This document shows positions 24,152-34,539 of a stretch of DNA of 64,000 bases, piece by piece. The DNA is taken from NCBI GenBank assembly GCA_035041965.1, contig JAPYMA010000451.1, positions 62,001 through 126,000 of the forward strand. The letters are read 5' to 3'. The position numbers and the translations under genes are program-made. This DNA is from Anisakis pegreffii (taxonomy: Eukaryota > Nematoda > Chromadorea > Rhabditida > Anisakidae). Numbering within the stretch: position 1 is the stretch's first letter; every line of letters begins with the position of its first letter. Under the pieces are notes generated by a model that saw nothing but the letters and a program-made list of their open reading frames with translations, had not been told where the DNA came from and made no database searches.

Positions 24152-25145
24152 ACAAGATTGACTTTTAAATGTATGCAACTTCTTAACGTTTCATTTCGTA
24201 ACTTTGCATCGAGAAAACTGGTAAATTTATTAGATGGAAGAAAGCACTGAATGAAAAAAAGCTGCGAAAAAAAAAGAGCTTGTTTGGTAGCATTTTCGTG
24301 GCTTTCTCCACTTACACTATGGTTCGTGCTTTGTTGATTCAAACAATATATGACCTGAATTGCATGAGCTATTTGACAGTTGTCGAGAAAGGTCGATGCG
24401 TGAGTAATGCAAAAATTGTGTGTTCGATTGGTTTGACATTGTTGGTCTGAATGAAAGTGTTTCTTTTTTTTTGAGTGAATGACGCAAAGAGCGACATCCA
24501 TTTCATTTATTTTCTTGCTTTCCTGCGATGTTTGATTCGAATGCAAAAATGTGGTTTGATTCAAAACATACAAATGAGATTGGACAGCTCGCGAATGGCT
24601 ACAGCAATTAGAGGTCGTAACGGGAATAAAACATTACCTCAGTGGCAAGTTATCGAAAATTAATTGGTGTTCTTTGTGGAGAAATGATAATGATTTTTGT
24701 GAAGCACTCTCGACAGTAGTGTGCTGCTGGCATTTGTTGTCATAACAATATATGCTAATCACCTTAACAGACCAGTTCCCATGTCACGGTAACGTGCTGA
24801 ATGCTCACCTCCCTTACACGAATGAATCGAACTAATTTGTCGCATTGTTCTCATCATCTGTTCTACTTTCATGAATGTCCTCTCAAAACCTATCAACCTT
24901 GACTAATTAACTGTAGTCTCAATTCAATGCTCAGTACTTTGAATGATTGCTTTGATGACAATGCTAGAAGACTGCTGACATACTTCTTCATTCAGTAAAA
25001 TAACGAATTTTTGATTCAGCAAAAATGGACGATGGAATGGCTAAATTCTTAAGGCCTTTAATATTGGACAGTATCGATCCTTTATGCAGTCTGCATGAAA
25101 TGTTTACTAATATCAACTGTATCATACTGGACAAAATTGACCGAA

Positions 25146-25323
25146 CGCTTCTCATACAAATTCACAAAATAATATTGCATTCATCCTCTATCAGTTACTT
25201 CACCCATGCAATCTACAGGCCAGTCGCTCCGCTTATTCGGAGCAACTGGCCTGTAGGTTGCATGAGTGAAATAGTTGAAAGAGGATGAATATATATCATT
25301 CTATGAATTTGTATGAGAAGCGT
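25146..25323. mobile_element. foldback element, 86-base arms
   Basis: Left arm 25146-25231 and right arm 25238-25323 are near-complete inverted copies, with a six-base loop CTTATT and perfect pairing at both ends (ACGCTTCTCATACAAATTCA against its complement) and at the tip (GCTCCG/CGGAGC). The compact size and lack of coding fit a foldback MITE or a miRNA-like precursor. Confidence 0.7.
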
Positions 25324-26649
25324 CGCAACTTTTTTGTGACTGTTTGTGAATTCTTTGTTGCAACATCTGCAACGCAGCTTATTTAAGTGTGTATTTAAAA
25401 ATTTGCTTATTTTATGCTTTTAGATGCAGCATCGATACAGCCACAACAAAGACGGATTTGCCTATTATGTATTTACTTTAGATTAACAATTTGTAAAACG
25501 ATATATGTGAATATTAGCATTTGTTAATGTAGGATTACTGTGAACAGAAATATTTTGTTAGAGTGCTTTTGTTTGTTGTCTATAGTGTTTCTTCGTGATT
25601 AAGTGCAAATCGCGATAGCCGTACAGGTCAAATACATGCAGACATCAGCTTAGTGGAAATCGTATTGGACAGTACAGGGATGCACACATCAAAACATCGA
25701 TACACTTGACAACGCATGAAATAAGCTGTACAACATGAGGAAAACAACCATTCCTACGTCAAGCACCACAAAAATTGAAATCATTTCAAAGCGAATAGGG
25801 ATCGGTAACCGCGGCAAGATAAGCGATGAACGATCCCCTCTCACCACAGTAGGTCACCACGCAACTTCACTTGGGTGTGAATAACTCGAACAGACCCCTC
25901 AGTGTTCCCACCTCCGCCTTCATCATCCGCATCCAAACGTTCCCCACGTTACGCGTGTTCAGGTTCAGTTCACCCGTATACACAAAATATGAATCGTGAA
26001 TGACTACCACGTGACTACACATGCCATTAACTAGTGTACTGGATAATTAGTGTACCGTCACCTGTCTGTACTCCGGAATACTCATCCAGCTGTATGAATG
26101 CCCATACGCTTACACAGCGCATCCATTGTCACTCACGATTGATCTGTGTACGCCGAAATAAAGCAAATTTGAACAATTCAAGTGCTATTGGCCTGCTCCC
26201 AACACTGTAACATGGCAACACCGAATACTTGTATCACAGCTAAATGCCTCTGAACTCACCCGCACAAAATCTCACCATTTCCTGCCACAACAACTCTTGA
26301 TGCATTGAAATCGACGGATAGTGTCGACTGTTTGCCGACTCTTCCATCCTAATGTGATGACAACACGTGAAAAAATATTTATTCAACTGTCGCGCTGCGG
26401 CACCTTCATATTTTGATATTCGGCCCAATTTCTGCCTAAGCGAAAGTCTAAGCCCCTAAGGTTGAGCTCGACCCCACCTGATGATACCCAATCTGTCTCG
26501 ATGATTCCTTTGGGGCCTGGACGAACATTACGATTCTCTCTCACTCCCGGAACGAGCCGAATTATACCGAACAGTGCTCCTCTCCGTTATCCGCAGCGCA
26601 ACAGCATCAAAAACACAATATTAAACAACTGGAGTATACGCTAATAGAA

Positions 26650-26740
26650 GTTCGTTAAAGACGAGAAAGACGAAAAGACGAAAGACGAAAGAACAGTTAA
26701 AGACGAAAACAAACAAGTATACGCTAAAGACGAGAAACGC
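26650..26740. repeat. AAAGACGA-type short tandem repeat
   Basis: Irregular AAAGACGA, GAAAGACG and AAAGACGAAAAC words; adenine-rich AACAACA/AACGAA low complexity continues to about 26890. Confidence 0.8.
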
Positions 26741-27309
26741 ACGATAAAATGGAACAAAACAGTAACAAATCATAATGAACATGAAAGAACCACTACAAAT
26801 TAACAACGAAAATAATGAAGCATGATGAAGAACAACAAACAACAACAAAACAACACGAAAAACAACGAAACGCAACATCAAGCAACAACAGATTAAATGT
26901 CCTCTTGCATACGACATTTTATTGATTGCACTAATCGAGTACTTCAAAATGGAAGAACAAAATCAAATTCTGAAAATTTGCCGTGAAGGTGGTTTCCAAA
27001 GAGCATCATACAAAATCCAACGATTCTATCAATCCACAATCGCACAATCTATATTTGTTTCCCATTAAAGTTAATTTATGGTTTCCCATTAAAGTTAATT
27101 CAAGCCTTTCAACTAATTTACATCCTGAACGGCTTTTTCATACTTTTTATCTCAGCGCTCTCAGTTTTAATGAAAGACGAGCAGAAATAGATATCTTGAA
27201 AGAGTCTCACTTTCAATGTTCACAACTCGGCTTATTCCAAGCCTAAAAGAAACCTGTGTCGGCAGCTGCGATAGAAGTGCAGCTTTTATGCATAAGCTAA
27301 ACCGAAGCT

Positions 27310-29340
27310 ACTCAGTTCAACTTCAATCTGGAATACAAGCTCTCGGAAATGGTCAATTATTATAAGTAGGGGCGATGACTTTTGAATTTGTGGTAGCTGA
27401 ATATCTTCCTTTGAACAAACCCAAGAACCCACAATGCTTCTTATCCCGTTGGAATGGTATGCTTGAATTTATAACGCATCTTATCATCACTAATAATGCA
27501 CAATAACTGCACTGGCAAGGGACATAAGGCTATCATCATAGACATGTATGAATGCCATCAAGAAACTAGCTAATAGATAAGCTTCGGCGAATAACCATAA
27601 ACACCTGTGAGATTTCTCCTCATAACGCATTTAATAACTCTGGAACTTTATTCCAACTTTTATTAAACAGCACTATGAGGAAAACCTTTTTCGAGTTACC
27701 AGTCAGCAACTCGACTCTACAGGATGAGTGGTTCAGGCGGACTTCCAGACCTACCGTTAACCTCATAAGGCGATTCATACCCTACGTTCATGGAACTCAG
27801 TTTTATAGGGATATTTTTTTCTTATATGCCAGTGTAGCTATTTAAAACAAAGCTAAATAACACATAATGCCTCTTCTCCCATTCGGCTGGATTTCTTAAA
27901 GTCATTAAGTGCCTTACTAGCATCTATGACAGACAATAACTGCACTGGCAAAGGAAATAAGGATGTGATCATAGAAGTGTATGAATGCCATCATGACACT
28001 AGCTAATAGATAAGCTTCGGCGAGTAACCACAAAATACCTGAGAGATTTCTCCTCATAACGCATTTAATAACATTGGAATTTTATTCCACCTGTTATTAA
28101 AAATCACTATGAGGAAGACCTTTTTCGAGTTACCAGTCAGCAACTCGACTCTACAGGATGAGTGGTCCAGGCGAACTTTCCAGACCTACCGCTAACTTCA
28201 TAAGGCGATTCATACCCTACGTTCATGGAACTCAGTTTTTAGGGAATATTTTCTTCTTTTGATATGCCAGTACAGCCATTATCAACTCCTGAGGTTAGCT
28301 CTCCCGCAATCTAACTAATACGCTATTTTCAATACGATAACTTTAGACTGGGAACCAAGCTCTCGGAAGTGGTCAGTTATTAAAGACAAACTTCGAAAAT
28401 TGGTAGTTTATTTAAAACCTTTTCTCAAATGAAGAAGCTATGGTGCTCCTTAGTCCATTCGAGTGGATCGTTTGAAGTTATCGAGTATCTTAGTAGCATG
28501 GTGATGAATGATACCTACACTGGCAAGGGACATTAGGATATCATCATAGAATTGTATGAATGCCATCATGACACTAGCTAATAGATAAGCTTCGGCGAGT
28601 AACCACAAACACCTGAGAGAATTCCCCTTATAATGCATTTAGCAACATTCAAACTAAAGGAAATGACTTCATGTGTGCAGCCGATGGTCAACCCGATGAC
28701 AATTCCCCCCTGTTAAGGAAAAGAGCGCACGGTGGGTCCGGGAACCCCCGTTACCTGAGCAAATGCCCGAAGACACTACTCAAGCCAACTTACGCGCAAG
28801 CCCTATCCCCGGTCAAATCGGCGCCTTTTCCGGGCCGGGAACGCCCGTAATATGTTCCGAAGAATGAATGCTAGCGACACTCGGGTAAATATCGCTAGCA
28901 TATTTTGAGTCGTTTCTCCCCGATTCGCCGAGACTGCCTGTAGGCGGGGAACGCCTGTCGCATTTACCTAAACCTAGCCCCTCTTGTTGGCAGCACGACG
29001 GGTTGGGATCACCCACGCAACCAAAATATGCTTTTTAAGAATGACCATTGGCTACATGCAATCTATCATTGCCACATTAGTCCAGCTGTCACTAAGTAAC
29101 GGTACGAAGGAGAAGGTCTTCGAGTCACCACTTAGCAACTCGACTCTATAAGATGAGTGGTCCAGGCGAACTTTCCAGACCTACCGCTAACTCCATAAGG
29201 CGATTCATACCCTACGTTCGTGAAACTCATTTTTACAGGGACAGTTTTCTTTTTTCATATGCCAGTGCAGTTATTATCAACCCCAGTCACAGCTCCGCCA
29301 CCAACAAACTATATATTCTCTGATATGATACTCTAGATCT
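27310..29340. repeat. three-copy module of about 433 bases, third copy interrupted
   Basis: Anchor CACTGGCAA occurs at 27510, 27943 and 28518; anchor GATGAGTGG at about 27722, 28156 and 29152. Copies 1 and 2 are thus 433-434 bases apart. Each holds GCTAATAGATAAGCTTCGGC and TTCATACCCTACGTTC-type blocks. In copy 3 the two anchors are separated by an extra 420 or so bases of GC-rich DNA (about 28650-29090). Partial related segments (AAGCTCTCGGAA near 27340 and 28355) sit between copies. No open frame of note; looks like a tandemly expanded non-autonomous element inside an intron or intergenic region. Confidence 0.8.
28690..29030. repeat. GC-rich insert with three GGGAACGCCCG motifs
   Basis: GGGAAC followed by CCCCG, GCCCG or GCCTG starts at 28740, 28837 and 28947, so the unit is roughly 97-110 bases. 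The insert also has a ten-base inverted repeat ATGCTAGCGA/TCGCTAGCAT (28868-28901). Composition is unlike anything around it and it splits the third copy of the 433-base repeat. Confidence 0.65.
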
Positions 29341-29741
29341 AAGGAGTTACCAATTCCGAAAGCCTTTTTCTCAGCCATGACATTACTAGGTTACTGCGTC
29401 AGGTTGTCCATAGATAGCTAAACACTCTTCTAAATCTTATGCTAATATGGCTCACAGTAAGGTTGAACTAACGTTTGATTAAGCGAAGCCAAAGCCCGCT
29501 AAGCGCTACACCAACTCAAGTCAGCATGTGATAAATTTCCAGTTAAGTTGTTTCAAACTTTTGGATCAGTGAGCTTGTAATACAGTCACAGTCAAGCTAA
29601 GTCAAGTCAAAGCTATGACTAAGTTAAATCAAATTAAGTGAAAGCTACCACAGCTACCTCAATACATATCAACAAATGTGCTAGTCTCATATCTATGCTA
29701 GAGTCCAACACGGAATCACGTAATAGAGTCCACATTGGAGA

Positions 29742-29750
29742 GGGGGGGGG
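29742..29750. repeat. G9 tract, with a C9 tract at 30253-30261
   Basis: Pure runs of nine G (29742-29750) and nine C (30253-30261) bracket about 500 bases holding the 5S-like sequence. The flanks are not inverse copies, so this is not a terminal repeat. Confidence 0.7.
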
Positions 29751-29785
29751 AGTGGTGGGGTGCACAAACTGAAAAAGCTTCAATC

Positions 29786-29902
29786 AGGTGGGATGGGCCA
29801 TATCTATAGCCAGTCCAAGTCCCTACCTCTGGCTCCGGAGTTAAGCGGGTCGTTACGTGCCGCATCCCTCCTTCGCCCTACCCACATCCCTCATAAAAAG
29901 TT
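29786..29902 (+). ncRNA. 5S-rRNA-like sequence (degenerate gene or 5S-derived element)
   Basis: GGCCATATC at 29796 and CTCTGGCTCCGGAGTTAAGC followed by GGGTCG have the same spacing (51 bases from GGCCATA to the end of TTAAGC) as GGCCATAC...GTCTGATCTCGGAAGCTAAGC in 5S rRNA. GGGATG (29790-29795) can pair with CATCCC (29885-29890) as helix I does. A TTTT at 29899-29902 would end Pol III transcription. The 3' half does not match 5S and the length (about 105) is short, so a pseudogene or 5S-derived SINE is likelier than a working gene. 5S was compared from memory. Confidence 0.4.
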
Positions 29903-30555
29903 TTACAATATTCACAACAACGATGAATGTTAAAAATGAAAAAATAAATGAATAGTGAAAAAATTCATGATAATTCGTGGCAATATACATAAGTGTTTGT
30001 ATTATGTGTAACATACAGATCAATTAATTCACAACGTTAAAAAATAAATAAAGAACAAAATCCAATAGGTACTATCTCAGTCAGAACACATAACATTTTT
30101 CCTTTGATTTCAAATTGTTTCAAATGAGCTAAACTTCTCAACATCTGACAATACAGTGACATTAACAATAACAACAATAACACAAAACAATGATAATAAC
30201 ATAAAGCAAACAACATTAACAACTGCATTAAAAATGCTAAAAATCCTCCTCTCCCCCCCCCGGTTAAAACATACGAGGCATCATAAACAACTGCACAAAT
30301 TTATGATCAACAATGAAAACATTGAATAATGCACTATAATTTTTGCCACTGTATTGTTCCCTATTCGTAATTAGTCAATTGCAAATAAACCATAATTTAC
30401 ATTTAATTAACAACACATACAAACATAGTTCACAATATTCATAAATGAATTGAAGAATAAAAGAATGAAGTACGTAAAAAAGTGGTCACTGACCACGACT
30501 GAATTTTATTATCTGTCCCTAAGTTCAAGTGTGAAACTACTAACCTGGCGCTTCT

Positions 30556-30740
30556 TTGCGCCACGATGTCATATTTGTTGAACCTTGTTGAACATCACTG
30601 TTGAGTTTATTGAACTGCTGATTACTGCTGTTTTGATAAGATGCAGCCAGATGATATTGTTGAATATTGATATAGTCGGGTTGATAACGCCACGTTTGTT
30701 GATGCCATCGACCCATCACCATCGGTTGTCGTCTCTCGTC
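30556..30740 (-). CDS. candidate Gln/Asn-rich exon
   Basis: The reading frame between a TGA and 30556 encodes MVMGRWHQQTWRYQPDYINI and QQYHLAASYQNSSNQQ, then MTSWRKEAP, and ends at CCAG/GTTAGT, a strong donor, leaving one base. The Gln/Asn/Tyr composition is far from that of translated intron DNA. The 5' boundary is unclear, and the ATG at 30722 could be a start. Could be a 5' exon of rimb-1 or of a nested gene. Confidence 0.4.
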
Positions 30741-30989
30741 ATCCGGTTGGAACCGTCAGTACGCGACCCTACCCAGAATTGGATGACAGTTTAATGCTGA
30801 CAAGATGTATCATCTTCAGGCAAACATCGCATTGCTACATTATCCAAAATATCAACATCTCTATCAATATTACGTCTGTTATCACACAACTGTTTTATAC
30901 ATCAATCCATCTAACAGAGCATATTAACATAATACCCACACTTACTGAATACACCGTAGATTCCTGCCAGATCAAGAAAAATTAACCAG

Positions 30990-32630
30990 ATTGATTGACA
31001 ATAAAGTCATTTCATATCACCAGCAAACAAATTAAACCACCGCAGAAATGATTCAATTGCTCACCTTTTATTCGAGGCGATGACCAGTGACAAACAGCGT
31101 CGTTGAAACTTCACAGTTCGTCCGCTCGTTCACCTCTGCCCTCAAATAATATTAAATCATTGATTCATAGTTTTCATCGAGTTCCTTTCAAAACAATCTG
31201 AGCGATTTAATACAGTTATCATTGATAAGTTAACCTCGGAGGTTACCAATATTCCATACCGAATACAGCGCGCAAATTCCAATGGTGATAAAATATAAAT
31301 AAAGTATCACTGATAATACATTACCAAACATTCTCGCTCTTCCGCAACTAAACTGAATCCAAGGTTTGCGTTAAGGTGACCACTGCTAACAATAGCTGTC
31401 GCCTTATCATATTTTCCTTACGTAATCATGAACCTAACAAGCGATATGATAATTAAAAACATGAAAGAACTCAAAATATCTACGGCGCAGTTCTGAATGT
31501 CACCAGAAAATACGTGAGCAAATTAAAATCATGAATGACACATACAAACGTGCATCACGCACCACCACACCACCGTACAAAGCATTTATGACCAAAGTGA
31601 ATGAATGCTGAATGAGTAAGGCAACCAAAGTGACATGATATGTGGTGATCAATTTGTACACTACCATTAAAACATCAACGAAAGTCATAGAGTGCACATA
31701 AATGATCAAACGAGCTGATCATTTATGCTCAGAACCAGCTGACTTTATCAGTGAATATAATGCGGGACATGGATCGAAACTTTTATGATTATCACGGGAA
31801 AATGGAATTACATCGGAAATGGAAAACGGAATTCGTAAATTAAATGACTATCAAATGGAAGCAGTCGTGTGATGTTTGTAACTGAATTAAAAGTGATTTT
31901 AGCCATCTTGGTGGAGTTAGATGAGCTACAAATCGATGGATAGGCGGGGTGCTTGATTACAATGACGGTCAAAATAGCACTGCGATGACTAGTAAAAAAG
32001 AAAATAGAACTGGAACATAAGAGGGAGCAGAGATGCAGAAATTTCATGAATATCGAGTGTCACGCCCCCGATGCGAGCGTGCGTAGGTGTAGACGTGCGT
32101 GTTTAAAGCATTGTAAGCATGGAACATCGCTTGACGTTTTTTGACGTGGTGCATTCAGAGCCCTATTGCGAAATTACATTGTATTGAGTAAACAACGCTG
32201 TAAAAAGTTCTGATCTCTGATCAGCTATTTGACATTGTATCTTCAAAAGGAGCACTGGATTTGAAACTGCTGTTCTTGCTGGTCTATCCCAAGTAACGAT
32301 ATCTGATAAATTTTATAAGATACTCTCAATTGACATCATCATCAAGAAGGGGCGCAGTGAAAGGAGGATTGAACCCGTGATAAGTTGTTCCTTTTGAAGG
32401 AGAGAGGGTGAAAGATAAGTACATGTTGCCGACATAAGTGCCTTGTAATGTTTGTGTGTATTCCATCCAATTCAATAAACTTTCACCGTTTTGTTGCTTC
32501 ATTTATTGAACGATGAATATTGAAGGAAACAAATACGTACTACTAAATACATGATGAAATGCTAACACTGCTCACAGACTTATGTGTGCACAATGCACAC
32601 AAAATTTATTGGAATGAGTCACACAACCAC
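30990..32630. other. non-coding AT-rich stretch
   Basis: No exon, repeat array or RNA gene supported; one 12-base palindrome at 31697. Confidence 0.55.
31697..31727. repeat. 12-base inverted repeat
   Basis: CATAAATGATCA and its exact complement, separated by seven bases. Small palindrome in non-coding DNA. Confidence 0.5.
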
Positions 32631-32639
32631 CTGAGATGA

Positions 32640-34530
32640 CTTCAGAAAATTGTTGATATGTGAGCAGAATGTTTTCCGAATCTAGAGATTCCGCTGGATC
32701 GAACAATGCACAGAAATTCATATGTTACTCGGTAAAGCGAAGAGTACGGTAGACTCGATGATGGCAACCCGTATAGCACTGAGAAAATAGCTAAATCTCC
32801 TCATTCAATCATAATTGCTCAACAAAGCATATAATATTCTGAAAGTAGTGATTCTGATCAATCCAATGGTACAAAGAAATTCATGTGTTACTGGGCAAAC
32901 CTGAGAGTACGATTTCCTCGAATATGGCAATCTCTATACAGCCGTAGCAATGTATTGATATTGATCTATCGTGATAGAATGTATATGAGTAATCGCCTTT
33001 GCGCTTGTTGCTAAGATAGCTTTATGAAGATAGCCATAACTCCTCATGAAAGCGGTAATGCTCATCAAAATATATATTTTTCTGAATGCAGAGATTTAGT
33101 TGGATCGAACGGTGTACAGAAATTCACATGTTACTGGGCAAAGCTGAGAGTACGGCAGTCTCGAAGATGGCTAACCATATATCACTGAGAAAATAGCTAC
33201 ATCTGCCCATCTAATTATAATTGTTCAGCAAAATATACGATATTCTGAAAGTAGAGATTCAGTTGGATCGAATGGTGCACAAAAATTCATATGTTACTGG
33301 GCAAAACTGAGAGTACGGTTGGCTCGAAGATGGCAACCGCTACAGCATTGAGAAAATAGCTATATCTCCTCAACTAATCATTATTGCTCGGCAAAATATA
33401 TGATACTCTGAAAGTAGAGATTCAGAGCAATCGAATGCTACAAAAAAATTCATATGTTACCGGGCAAATCTGAGAATACCGGTAACTTGAAGATCTTAAC
33501 GCCTTTAGCGCTATATTAATGTATATAATTGATCTATAGTGATACAATGTATGTGAATGAGTGCCTCTGCGCTAATTCAGAAATCTTTAGGAAAATAGCT
33601 ATATCTCCTCAGGAAAGCAAAATCGCTCGACAAAATATTTGTTTTTCTGAATCTGGTGATTCCATTGGATCGATTGGTGTACAAATATCCATGTATTACT
33701 GGGCAAACTTGAGAGTACGGTTAGTTTCAAGATGGTAATCTCTATAGAGCTACAGCAACGTATTGATATTGATTAATACACATAGAATTTATATGAATGA
33801 GCGATTTTGCGCTTTATGTTGATATAGCTTTATGAAAATAGCCATATCAACTCATTAAAATGGAATTGCTCAACAAAATATATGTTTTTCTGAATGCAGA
33901 GATTCAGTTGGATCGAATGGTGTACAGAAATTCATATGTTACTGGGCAAAGCTGAGAGTACGACAGTTTCGAAGATGGCAAACCGTGTATCACTGAGAAA
34001 ATAGTTATATCTGCCCATCTAACCATAATTGCTCAGCAAACTATATGATATTCTGAAAGCAAAAATTCTGAGCAATCGAATGGTACAATGAAATTCATAT
34101 GCTACCTGGAAAAGCTGAGGGTACCATTAGGTTGAAAATGGTAAACCTCATAGTAGTATAATAACGCACAGATCGATCTGTGGCGATACAATGTGACTGA
34201 ACTAGCGCTAGTTGAGACACCTTTAGGAAATTAGCTATATCACCTCAGGTGAGCAAAATCTCCCGACAAGATATATGATTTTCTTAATCTGGAGGTTGAG
34301 TGGGAATGGTGTGGAAAAATTGCTGTGTTGCTGAGCAAACCTGACATTACCGTTAGCTTGAAGATGTTTACCTTCATAGCAGCTTATTGATGGTTTCAGT
34401 AAATCCTCTATAACACAAAATCGCCCGACAAGATATATACTTTTCTGAAGCCATAGATCTATAGAATCTATTAGTGAGGGGAGGTCAACACGCTTCTTTG
34501 TAAACCTTAGAGAACGGTTGGGTTGAAAAT
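32640..34530. repeat. degenerate tandem array with alternating 163- and 241-base units
   Basis: The landmark TACTGGGCAAA...GAGAGTACGG recurs at about 32731, 32893, 33136, 33299, 33462, 33701, 33943, 34107, 34333 and 34501. Spacings fall in two classes, near 163 and near 226-243. Long units contain an extra block with TATTGATATTGATC and GCGCTT...ATAGCTTTATG. Other conserved parts are ATTCAGTTGGATCGAATGG and GAGAAAATAGCTATATCTCC. There is no protein coding. Confidence 0.85.
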
Positions 34531-34539
34531 GGTGACCCC

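Larger units (their letters stand above)
24160..27300. other. intergenic or 5' intron region with foldback and simple repeats
   Basis: Contains the 25146-25323 foldback, a less AT-rich stretch at 25800-26600 with a 60-codon plus frame (RTLRFSLTPGTSRIIPNSAP) of unknown meaning, and AAAGACGA/AACAAC low complexity at 26650-26890. Confidence 0.5.

Noticed and set aside
25025..25288. 87-codon plus frame starting MDDGMAKFL
   Set aside because: Half of it is the foldback element, and there are no supporting splice sites.
26621..26947. 108-codon minus frame rich in Phe, Val and Leu
   Set aside because: Antisense translation of the AAAGACGA/AACAAC low-complexity tract; no true coding signal.
29742..30261. 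G9 and C9 tracts as terminal inverted repeats of an element
   Set aside because: The flanking bases are not reverse complements; only the homopolymers match.
32640..34530. Regular repeats as a CRISPR-like array
   Set aside because: Units are 163-243 bases, degenerate throughout with no unique spacers, in a eukaryotic intron-rich context.
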